NCBI GenBank assembly: GCA_900753685.1
Contig: CAAEAB010000028.1
Coordinates: forward strand, 1-5,958
Direction of reading: 5' to 3'
Source: Lachnospiraceae bacterium
GTDB taxonomy: Bacteria; Bacillota; Clostridia; Lachnospirales; Lachnospiraceae
Length of the DNA stretch: 5,958 nt
Shown here: positions 1 through 5,846 of the stretch, in pieces
Layout: the number at the start of each line of letters is the position of its first letter
Position numbering within the stretch: the stretch's first letter is position 1
Made by a program: the position numbers and the translations under genes
Notes under the pieces: model-generated
Told to the model about the DNA's origin: nothing
Seen by the model: the letters and a program-made list of their open reading frames with translations, nothing else
The model's database searches: none

Positions 1-151
1 TATCCACAATCATCATCATATTAAAATAATCCTGAACAATCGTCTGAGAAATATCCAGGATATTTACATTATTTTCTGCCAGATAAGTACATACCTTGGC
101 AATAATTCCTACGGTGTCTTTTCCAATCACGGTGATAATTGTTTTTTTCAT
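1..151 (-). CDS. ACT-domain protein, UPF0237-like (3' end outside window)
   Basis: Only the first 50 codons are present; the gene runs off the low-coordinate edge. The visible protein starts MKKTIITVIGKDTVGIIAKV and continues with a helix (about residues 13-27) and the strand segment NVNILDISQTIV (28-39). This is the beta-alpha-beta start of an ACT domain, with the G-x-D-x-x-G-I-x-A pattern (residues 10-18) typical of the small stand-alone ACT proteins of the UPF0237 family, which are usually about 90 residues. ACT domains commonly bind amino acids or other small ligands as dimers, but the ligand here cannot be read. The start is set by a perfect AGGAGG at 159-164, 7 nt upstream of the ATG. 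The gene begins 19 nt after the walJ stop, so the two are probably co-transcribed. In many Firmicutes this family sits before a UPF0210/DUF711 (PFL-like) gene, which would lie beyond the window (inference). Confidence 0.85.
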   Translation of the reverse strand, partial: MKKTIITVIGKDTVGIIAKVCTYLAENNVNILDISQTIVQDYFNMMMIVD

Positions 152-170
152 AGTTTTTCCTCCTATATTC

Positions 171-950
171 CTATAACGCCAGGTCAAACAAAGGACCTGC
201 ATGATCCCTCGGGGCTACCTCTACCTTTACCGAACTTTCAACCTCATTTTTCACAGTTGCTAAGGCCAACTCCGGATAGTTATTTTCTTTACTCAAATGG
301 CCCAGAACCACCTGACCAAGCCGGTCATTCATCAACTCTGTAACCAGCTGAGCAGCTTTTTCATTGCAAAGATGGCCGCGCTCCCCCGATATTCGACGCT
401 TCAGATAATAGGGATAAGGCCCCGCCTGAAGCATATGGATATCATGGTTTGCTTCCACATAAAGCAGATCGGAATTCTTCAAATGTTCAACAATAGCCTC
501 ATCATAATATCCCAAATCAGTAACCATCCCAAGCTTCCTTTCACCCTCCCGGATGACAAAGCTCACCGGATCCGCCGCATCATGAGAAATTGAAAAAGGC
601 TCCACAGAAAAGCTTCCAATTGAAAATTCCCTGTCGACTTCTACCGACTGGAACAGTTCTCTGTCGATTTTTCCCAGGTTTCCCATATCAGCAATCTGAC
701 GCAGCGTCTTTTCCGTTCCATAAATCGGTATATGGAACTTTCGTGAAAGTACGCCAAGTCCTGAAATATGGTCTATATGCTCATGGGTAATTAAAATTCC
801 CTGAATATCCTTACCTTCCAATTCAATTTTTTTTAATCCTTCACAAATGCGTTTACAGCTTACTCCGGCATCAATAAGGATATGCGTGTTTTCATTTCCA
901 GCATAAAGGCAATTACCACTGCTGCCACTGGCAATGGTGCCAAATTTCAT
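171..950 (-). CDS. walJ: YycJ/WalJ-type MBL-fold exonuclease
   Basis: A 259-residue metallo-beta-lactamase-fold protein of the YycJ/WalJ family, close to the usual length of about 260. Family landmarks are the N-terminal GTIASGSSGN (residues 4-13), the metal-binding THEHIDH (55-61, ligands H56, H58, D60, H61), H123 in SISHD, D145 in TDLG, EANHD (166-170), GHLCNEKA (192-199) and the C-terminal GHLSKENN (217-224, H218). All metal ligands are intact, so it should be an active two-metal hydrolase. The Bacillus homologue has been described as a 5'-3' exonuclease linked to DNA repair, and I infer a similar cytoplasmic role here. The reading frame is open back to 1040, but that extension would translate the terminator and promoter DNA. 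Of two nearby ATGs (956 and 950), GAGAGG at 960-965 is 9 nt from the 950 start but only 3 nt from 956, so 950 is preferred. No WalRK two-component genes are visible nearby, unlike the Bacillus arrangement. Confidence 0.92.
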   Translation of the reverse strand: MKFGTIASGSSGNCLYAGNENTHILIDAGVSCKRICEGLKKIELEGKDIQGILITHEHIDHISGLGVLSRKFHIPIYGTEKTLRQIADMGNLGKIDRELFQSVEVDREFSIGSFSVEPFSISHDAADPVSFVIREGERKLGMVTDLGYYDEAIVEHLKNSDLLYVEANHDIHMLQAGPYPYYLKRRISGERGHLCNEKAAQLVTELMNDRLGQVVLGHLSKENNYPELALATVKNEVESSVKVEVAPRDHAGPLFDLAL

Positions 951-981
951 GGTCATCTTCCTCTCTTGTAGTCCATTGTTT

Positions 982-1010
982 ATTATAATACGAAACCTTG
1001 AAAACGGCAA
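982..1010 (-). promoter_or_regulatory. Sigma-A-type promoter of the walJ-ACT unit
   Basis: On the minus strand a perfect -10 TATAAT (982-987) follows TTGCCG (1005-1010, 4 of 6 matches to TTGACA) with a 17-bp spacer. Transcription would start near 975, giving a leader of about 25 nt before the walJ ATG, which contains the GAGAGG ribosome site. The -35 box lies just after the T-tract of the preceding terminator, so the hydrolase unit ends and the walJ unit starts within about 80 bp. No experimental support is available. Confidence 0.75.
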
Positions 1011-1013
1011 TAT

Positions 1014-1059
1014 AAAAAAGGGTCTTAAATGTAAATCCATTTACACTTAAGACTCTTTT
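1014..1059 (-). terminator. Intrinsic terminator of the hydrolase gene
   Basis: A long inverted repeat has 21-nt arms at 1039-1059 and 1016-1036, separated by 2 nt. On the minus-strand transcript it forms a 15-bp core stem (GTCTTAA... with ...TTAAGAC) containing one G.U pair. An A.C mismatch and a further AAAAG/CTTTT stretch lie outside the core. The stem leads into six Ts on the minus strand (1014-1019). It begins 27 nt beyond the hydrolase stop codon. On the plus strand the hairpin is followed by only four Ts and there is no plus-strand gene, so it is assigned to the minus strand. Confidence 0.88.
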
Positions 1060-1086
1060 CCATTCATACTCAGCTTGTTTATTTTT

Positions 1087-2298
1087 TTAATAGTTATAGA
1101 AAGTATGCCCGCCGATGACCAGATACTCACTGACGGTAGACGTATCTACATATCCATTAAAGTAATAATAACCACCAATATTGTTGACGCCGGCCAAAGC
1201 TTCCGAAGCTGCCTGTATACAGGAGTCGCTCGGCCCGCTGGCTAAAACATTATCCAGAACACCGTTATGCGCTCCCGGAAACTGCCCCGGTGCATAAATA
1301 ACTCCGGCAATAGTATTATCAAAACGAGGATCCCGTACCCGGTTTAAAATAACATTGGCCACGGCCAGCTGTCCTTCATAGGGTTCGGCGCCGGATTCCA
1401 CATAGACCATGCAGGCCAAAAGATACAGCTCGTCTGACGTCACCGACATTGCCGGAGATGCCTCTACACTGACGCCGGCCGATTCGCCGGTATCATAAGA
1501 AAATGCAGCTTCTGCATCATCCGCTATCTGTTCTGCCGATGTCGTGCCCGTCGAATTTTGGCTGCCGTGGAGTTTCGCCTCTTCTTCAGCTATGGATATA
1601 GCTTCGTCCAATTGAATGCTTTCATCCACATATTCACTGGCAACAAAGCCCTCCCCATCACCATAGTTTATCAGAGTCCATTCTTCTCCGCTCTCGAGCA
1701 CCGGAAAAACTTCACTCTGAATCGCCGTTGACACAATATAGCTGTTCACATCCGCCTCCTGGCGAATATTCAAGGACTCAACGTTCACCGTAACCTCCCG
1801 GCTCCCGATTTTGTTTGCCAACTGATCTGCATCATAACCGATCGCAATATCTTTCGTGGAGATATATCCTGAGACATTACCCGAAGTAACCTTCGTCCAC
1901 TCCGGCCCCCACTCTTCAACCGCACCTGTCGAAGCCGGATAAATTTTACCGACAACTTCGCTTTCGGCGTTGTCTTCAGAGTAAATTTCCAAATAAGGTT
2001 CTGTGTTCACCACAAACTTTCCTGAAAATTCTCCATGATAGAACAGACGTGTAACCCCCATTAAGCTGTTCAATACATCCGTCTTATTCAGTGTAACTTC
2101 ATTTAGCTCAACTTCAGGTGCCTTTTGGGAAACAAGCTTTTCTGAATTCGGTGTCATTTCCGCATCCGATACAACAGCATCCGTTTCCTGCCTTTCTGTC
2201 TCTTCAGCAAATACATAAAGTGCACTGCCAAAAATCAGCGAGGTCGTCATCACTGTTCCTATCATATGTAGCATGACATTTCGTAATTTCCTACCCAT
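1087..2298 (-). CDS. Secreted SH3-domain cell wall hydrolase, SleB/CwlJ-type
   Basis: A 403-residue exported protein. Residues 1-31 form a signal peptide: basic start (MGRKLR), hydrophobic core (about 8-29) and a cleavage-like VFA at 29-31 before EE. An acidic linker follows, then two bacterial SH3-like repeats, about residues 94-154 (weaker, ending GYISTKDIAIG) and 169-226 (SLNIRQEADVNSYIV ... GFVASEYVDES), which usually bind the cell wall. An Ala/Ser/Glu/Thr-rich linker covers 227-285. Residues 286-403 are a Hydrolase_2 (SleB/CwlJ) domain with VYVESGAEPYEGQLAVANV; E301 aligns with the catalytic glutamate of SleB lytic enzymes, and GGHTFY lies near the end. It is expected to cleave the glycan strands of peptidoglycan outside the membrane. 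The family is famous for spore germination, but vegetative versions are common in Clostridia and I see no sporulation-type promoter. GAGGTG (2303-2308) precedes the ATG. The gene has its own promoter and terminator, so it is monocistronic. Confidence 0.9.
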   Translation of the reverse strand: MGRKLRNVMLHMIGTVMTTSLIFGSALYVFAEETERQETDAVVSDAEMTPNSEKLVSQKAPEVELNEVTLNKTDVLNSLMGVTRLFYHGEFSGKFVVNTEPYLEIYSEDNAESEVVGKIYPASTGAVEEWGPEWTKVTSGNVSGYISTKDIAIGYDADQLANKIGSREVTVNVESLNIRQEADVNSYIVSTAIQSEVFPVLESGEEWTLINYGDGEGFVASEYVDESIQLDEAISIAEEEAKLHGSQNSTGTTSAEQIADDAEAAFSYDTGESAGVSVEASPAMSVTSDELYLLACMVYVESGAEPYEGQLAVANVILNRVRDPRFDNTIAGVIYAPGQFPGAHNGVLDNVLASGPSDSCIQAASEALAGVNNIGGYYYFNGYVDTSTVSEYLVIGGHTFYNY

Positions 2299-2320
2299 AT
2301 TTCACCTCTTTACTTTCCAT

Positions 2321-2339
2321 GTGCCCGCCGGGCGAACAC
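2321..2339 (-). repeat. GC-rich dyad in the hydrolase 5' leader
   Basis: The minus-strand leader contains GCCCG-G-CGGGC (2323-2333), a perfect odd palindrome flanked by TGT and ACA. As RNA it could fold as a 4-bp all-GC stem with a 3-nt loop, extended by three pairs across a two-base bulge. It stands out in AT-rich surroundings and lies between the predicted transcription start (near 2361) and the ribosome site (2303-2308), without covering that site. It could be an mRNA-stabilising hairpin or a protein site; its function is unknown. Confidence 0.4.
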
Positions 2340-2367
2340 ATTCGGTATAAGTGTTCCATACAGCCGT

Positions 2368-2396
2368 ATTCTACCAAAATATCAATGCCTTGTCAA
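2368..2396 (-). promoter_or_regulatory. Strong sigma-A-type promoter of the hydrolase gene
   Basis: A perfect -35 TTGACA (2391-2396) and a -10 TAGAAT (2368-2373, 5 of 6 matches) are separated by the optimal 17 bp on the minus strand. The predicted start near 2361 gives a leader of about 62 nt to the ATG at 2298. This is the best promoter in the window, and it suggests the hydrolase is transcribed by the vegetative sigma factor independently of polA-coaE. Confidence 0.82.
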
Positions 2397-2411
2397 ACCA
2401 TCAGATTCTAC

Positions 2412-2454
2412 ACAAGATTTCGATTCTTCCCATTTCGGAATCCCCACATCTTGT
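2412..2454. repeat. Interrupted inverted repeat upstream of the hydrolase promoter
   Basis: ACAAGAT (2412-2418) and ATCTTGT (2448-2454) are perfect 7-bp arms. Nested inside them are GATTC (2422-2426) and GAATC (2438-2442). The dyad ends 15 bp upstream of the -35 box. On the minus strand it is not followed by a T-tract, so it is not a good terminator for coaE; on the plus strand ATTTTT follows, but there is no plus-strand gene to terminate. A regulator binding site is possible, and chance cannot be excluded. Confidence 0.35.
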
Positions 2455-2580
2455 ATTTTTACTCCAAAAATCGCTTATTTTCTTGATTTTTTCCTTCATA
2501 ATTTCGTGGTTTTTTATAATTTTTTGTTAATATTTTTGTAAAAAATTATCAATATTTTTTAATCATCCCCCACTTTAGTA
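2455..2580. other. AT-rich intergenic stretch with A-tracts, no gene
   Basis: The DNA between the coaE stop and the dyad is almost entirely A and T. It contains repeated runs of 4-6 A or T: T runs centred near 2479, 2489, 2512, 2522, 2535 and 2557, an A run near 2542, and an A run at 2466-2470. Several lie roughly one helical turn apart, which favours intrinsic bending. The only terminator-like element for coaE is a weak stem, AAAAATC/GATTTTT (2466-2472 with 2485-2491, 12-nt loop), with a single G-C pair. I find no convincing coaE terminator and no ORF with a ribosome site. Confidence 0.5.
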
Positions 2581-3168
2581 CTATTTGCACAGCGATTTCA
2601 GCTGTTTTTCTATATTTTCGATGTCGGAATTGTTGTCAATCACCACATCGCACCCATTTAAAAACACCGACTCAGGGAGCTGTGAAGCAAATATTGCATC
2701 CATTTTTTCCTCACTATAGCCCCGTGAAATACGCAGGCGTTCCCGACGTATTTCCGGCTTTACATGGACGTACCAACAGCTTTCGCAGACGCCGATTTCC
2801 TTCAATTCATCCATCAGGGCAGCCTCTACAGCAATCATTGAAAAGCAATTTTCTGTCCGCCATTCACGGACTTTATTGCGAACCCATTCATAGACTTGGG
2901 GATGGGTACACTGATTTAATATGTGCCGCTTTGTCTCGTCCTCGAAAATAATGGCTGCAATTTTCGACCTATCCAGACGTCTTTCATTGTCAAGAATCTC
3001 TTCTCCAAAGGCTTCCACAATCATCTCATAGCTTTTTTCGCCGGGTTCACACAAATCTCTAGCCACATCGTCGGTACGAATGACACCGCAATTATATTTC
3101 TCTTCCAGAAGACGCAGCACTTCGGATTTTCCACTGCCGACGCCTCCCGTAATACCAACAACCTTCAT
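2581..3168 (-). CDS. coaE: Dephospho-CoA kinase
   Basis: A 195-residue cytoplasmic P-loop kinase that phosphorylates the 3'-hydroxyl of the ribose of dephospho-CoA with ATP, the last step of coenzyme A synthesis. The Walker A loop GGVGSGKS is at residues 8-15. TDDVARDL (32-39) matches the family segment that carries the substrate-binding aspartate. LDRSKIAAIIF (65-75) and the conserved NQCTHP (85-90) are typical, and VEAALMDE (114-121) corresponds to the PLLxE-type segment in other CoaE proteins. A basic lid-like region RRERLRISRGYSEEKMDAIF lies near the C-terminus and carries arginines. Length is normal (about 200) and no key motif is missing. AAGGA lies 9 nt before the ATG. The gene follows polA by 59 nt on the same strand, so it is probably in the polA transcript. 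CoaE is often found next to polA in Gram-positive genomes; this is genomic association rather than shared pathway. Confidence 0.95.
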   Translation of the reverse strand: MKVVGITGGVGSGKSEVLRLLEEKYNCGVIRTDDVARDLCEPGEKSYEMIVEAFGEEILDNERRLDRSKIAAIIFEDETKRHILNQCTHPQVYEWVRNKVREWRTENCFSMIAVEAALMDELKEIGVCESCWYVHVKPEIRRERLRISRGYSEEKMDAIFASQLPESVFLNGCDVVIDNNSDIENIEKQLKSLCK

Positions 3169-3189
3169 CCTTTTTCATCCTTTTCTTCT

Positions 3190-3217
3190 ATTATAATATA
3201 TCTGTATATAGTGTAAT
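3190..3217 (-). promoter_or_regulatory. Possible weak internal promoter for coaE
   Basis: In the polA-coaE gap a perfect TATAAT (3190-3195) is preceded by ATTACA (3212-3217, 4 of 6 matches to TTGACA) at 16 bp. The start would be near 3183, only about 15 nt before the ATG but enough to include the AAGGA site. The same bases can form an imperfect 11-bp, almost purely A/T hairpin (3191-3216) with no T-tract after it, so it is not a terminator. In such AT-rich DNA a chance match is quite possible. Confidence 0.35.
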
Positions 3218-3227
3218 ACTCCGCCAT

Positions 3228-5846
3228 TTATTTAGCTTCATACCAGTCCGTGCCGGTGTTTACATCAATTTCCAGCGGAACCTTCAATTCTGCCGCGTGG
3301 CTCATCTCCTCATGGAGAATTTTTTTAACCTCATCCACCTCGTCCATCGCCGCTTCAACAAGCAGTTCATCGTGAATCTGAAGAACAAGCCGTGATTTCA
3401 AATTTTCCTCCCGGAGCCGCCTGTCCACTCGAATCATGGCAATTTTTATGATATCTGCGGCCGTTCCCTGAATCGGAGAATTCATCGCTACCCTTTCTCC
3501 AAAGGACCTTTGCATAAAATTGCTCGAAGAAAGCTCAGGAATCGGACGTTTGCGGTGAAACATCGTATAAACGCAGCCCTTCTCCTTCCCTTCTGCGACC
3601 AGGCCGTCAAGGAAATCCTTGATCTTCGGATAGGCTGCAAAATATTTCTGAATATAAACTTCGGCTTCCTTCCGGGTAATACTTAACCCCTGACTCAGGC
3701 CAAAGGAACTGATGCCATAGATAATGCCAAAATTAACCGCCTTGGCATTGCTTCTCTGCTGGCTGGTAACTTCTTCAAGAGGCGTATGAAACACCTGGGA
3801 AGCAGTCATGCGATGAATATCCTCCGCCTGCTTATAAGCCTCGATCAGATTTTCATCCCCGGACATATGGGCCAAAACACGCAGTTCAATCTGAGAATAA
3901 TCCGCATCGACAAACACACAGCCTTCTTTCGGAACAAAAACCTTTCGTATCCGGCGGCCAAGTTCTACGCGGACAGGAATGTTCTGGAGATTTGGTTCGG
4001 TACTGCTAATCCGACCGGTGGCTGTGATCGTCTGATGAAATTTCCCATGAATGCGGCCGTCCTCAGAAATAAAATTTGCCAGTCCGTCGGCATAGGTCGA
4101 TTTTAGCTTCGTAAGCTGACGATATTCCAGGACAAGCCGCGCAATAGGTTCTTCATCCTGAAGCTTTTCCAATACCGCCGCCGATGTGGAATATCCGGTC
4201 TTTGTTTTCTTTCCATAGGGCAGGTGCAATTTATCGAAAAGAATAACTCCCAGCTGTTTTGGTGAAAGAATATTAAAGGACTCTCCCGCCAGAGCATAAA
4301 TTTCCTGCTCCAATTCCTCAATTCTTCCGACCAAACGGTCTCCATACTCCTTTAAAGCTTCCCGTTTTACACGGATTCCGGCCGCCTCCATTCGATATAT
4401 GGAAAAGCTCAAGGGCAGTTCAACTTCCCGGTAAAGTGTCAGCATGTTTTCCTTTTCAAGCGCCGCTTTAAGCGCCGGAGCCGCTTTTAAAGGCAACGCC
4501 GCATAGTACCCAAGCCAGGTCATTGCCTTTGCGTTATCTTCAGATAAGATTTCAGACAAGGGCTTCTTACCATATAAATCTGTCCTCGACGGCAATGTCA
4601 GTTCAAGATAATCCCGCCCAATATCATCATAATCATAGGAATCCTTTAACGGATTTAGCAAATAAGCCATCAGGCTGACATCCAGTATATTATCCGATTC
4701 CGCTATCGGCAAATAATGGAGCCCTGTCTTTAACCCCAATACTGCCATCTGAGGATGACCGTCAAATAAGCTCCCCATCGCCTTCAAAGCTTCTTCTGAT
4801 GCCGCAGGCATCCAAAAAGCTTCATCGCCGTAGGCCAGAACTAGACCGTATATGCCATCCTCACACACCGGATGAAGACCAATCAACGGCTGTCCCATAG
4901 CTTCAAATATTTTCTGACGCTGTTCATTTTCATCCCCAATCTCCACAGCTGCCGACAATACGGTGGTGGCTATTTTCTCCTGGCTGAACCGATTCAGTAT
5001 ATTTTTAAATTCCAGCCGTTTAAATATCTGATAGGCGGCTTCGGAATACATATTTTCCAATCCTGCCGACATATCCGGTATGTCAATCGGCACATGGGTA
5101 TCAATGGCCGCCAGTCTTTTACTCATAACCGCCATGTCATAATGCTCTTTTAAATTATTGGCCGCCCGGGCCGGTTTGATTTCATCCACATGCTCATAGG
5201 CTGATTCAATACTTCCATAGGCAGTGATGATCTTCGTCGCCGTTTTCTCACCAATCCCAGGAACTCCCGGAATATTATCGGACGTATCTCCCATCAACGC
5301 CTTCAAATCAACAAACTGAATCGGCGTCACCTGATAAGCCTTTAAAACATCCTCCGCATAATAGTTTTCCACCTGAGTACCGCCTGCCTTTGTCTTAGGT
5401 ATACTAATCTTTACCTTTTCTGTGGCAAGCTGAAGCAAATCCCGATCCCCGGAAATAATCGTCACATCATACCCTTTTTCTTCCCACACGCGGCTGAGTG
5501 TCCCAAGAATATCGTCCGCCTCATAGCCTTCTTTGGTAACAATCGGAATTCCCATAGTATGCAGCGCTTCTTTTAAGACCGGCACCTGTTCATGCAATTC
5601 CTGGGGCATCGGTTTCCGGGTGCCCTTGTAGGCCTCATACATTTTATGCCGGAAGGTCGGCGCCTTCAAATCAAAAGAAACCATCAAAGCTTCCGCCTGT
5701 TCTTCATCAAGTACCTTAAACATAATATTTAAAAATCCATAAATACCATTCGTATGAAGGCCTTCTGAATTTGTCAAAACCGGCACGCCATAAAAAGCCC
5801 GGTTCAATATACTGTGACCATCAATTAATACTATCTTTTTGCTCAT
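3228..5846 (-). CDS. polA: DNA polymerase I (proofreading domain degenerate)
   Basis: An 872-residue family A polymerase that fills gaps and removes RNA primers during lagging-strand synthesis and excision repair. The N-terminal 5' nuclease (about 1-290) keeps its acidic metal ligands: D9 (LIDGHS), D59, E109/D111/D112 (YEADDILG), D134/D136 (SGDRDLL) and D187/D190 (MGDTSDNIPGVPGIGEKTA, which begins the helix-hairpin-helix). The middle domain (about 305-480) has the 3'-5' exonuclease position but lacks its DxE, NxxxD and YxxxD residues, so proofreading is probably absent, as in Bacillus and Taq enzymes. The polymerase domain (about 485-872) is intact: TGRISSTEPNLQNIP, motif A DYSQIE (D649, E654), motif B RxxxKxxxFxxxY (R698, K702, F706, Y710) and motif C HDE (825-827). 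The start is the ATG at 5846, not the in-frame TTG at 5858, because AAGGAAGG directly abuts the TTG and because the upstream gene's TGA overlaps this ATG. Confidence 0.97.
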   Translation of the reverse strand: MSKKIVLIDGHSILNRAFYGVPVLTNSEGLHTNGIYGFLNIMFKVLDEEQAEALMVSFDLKAPTFRHKMYEAYKGTRKPMPQELHEQVPVLKEALHTMGIPIVTKEGYEADDILGTLSRVWEEKGYDVTIISGDRDLLQLATEKVKISIPKTKAGGTQVENYYAEDVLKAYQVTPIQFVDLKALMGDTSDNIPGVPGIGEKTATKIITAYGSIESAYEHVDEIKPARAANNLKEHYDMAVMSKRLAAIDTHVPIDIPDMSAGLENMYSEAAYQIFKRLEFKNILNRFSQEKIATTVLSAAVEIGDENEQRQKIFEAMGQPLIGLHPVCEDGIYGLVLAYGDEAFWMPAASEEALKAMGSLFDGHPQMAVLGLKTGLHYLPIAESDNILDVSLMAYLLNPLKDSYDYDDIGRDYLELTLPSRTDLYGKKPLSEILSEDNAKAMTWLGYYAALPLKAAPALKAALEKENMLTLYREVELPLSFSIYRMEAAGIRVKREALKEYGDRLVGRIEELEQEIYALAGESFNILSPKQLGVILFDKLHLPYGKKTKTGYSTSAAVLEKLQDEEPIARLVLEYRQLTKLKSTYADGLANFISEDGRIHGKFHQTITATGRISSTEPNLQNIPVRVELGRRIRKVFVPKEGCVFVDADYSQIELRVLAHMSGDENLIEAYKQAEDIHRMTASQVFHTPLEEVTSQQRSNAKAVNFGIIYGISSFGLSQGLSITRKEAEVYIQKYFAAYPKIKDFLDGLVAEGKEKGCVYTMFHRKRPIPELSSSNFMQRSFGERVAMNSPIQGTAADIIKIAMIRVDRRLREENLKSRLVLQIHDELLVEAAMDEVDEVKKILHEEMSHAAELKVPLEIDVNTGTDWYEAK

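Noticed and set aside
951..1040. N-terminal extension of walJ to 1040, or a start at the ATG at 956
   Set aside because: The extension reads through the terminator and promoter and adds about 30 residues absent from the family. The ATG at 956 is only 3 nt from the ribosome site.
2340..2372. Sporulation sigma-factor promoter (GAATA ... TTATACC) before the hydrolase gene
   Set aside because: The -10-like part does not match the CATACTA or CATA-type consensus, and an excellent sigma-A promoter overlaps the same bases.
2466..2491. AAAAATC/GATTTTT stem as the coaE terminator
   Set aside because: It has only one G-C pair and a 12-nt loop, so it is too weak to call; it is described as part of the AT-rich stretch.
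2401..2499. Possible 32-residue Lys-rich small protein on the minus strand (starts MKEKIKKISDFWSK)
   Set aside because: No ribosome binding site precedes the ATG, the second half overlaps the inverted repeat, and it ends just before the -35 box. It is most likely a chance frame.
2682..3216. Plus-strand open frames opposite coaE (and similar ones opposite walJ and polA)
   Set aside because: They are antisense shadows of strongly supported genes, with atypical composition and no ribosome sites that I could find.
4103..4345. 80-codon open frame on the minus strand inside polA
   Set aside because: It is an out-of-frame shadow of the polymerase domain, rich in Trp, Arg and Cys, with no independent support.
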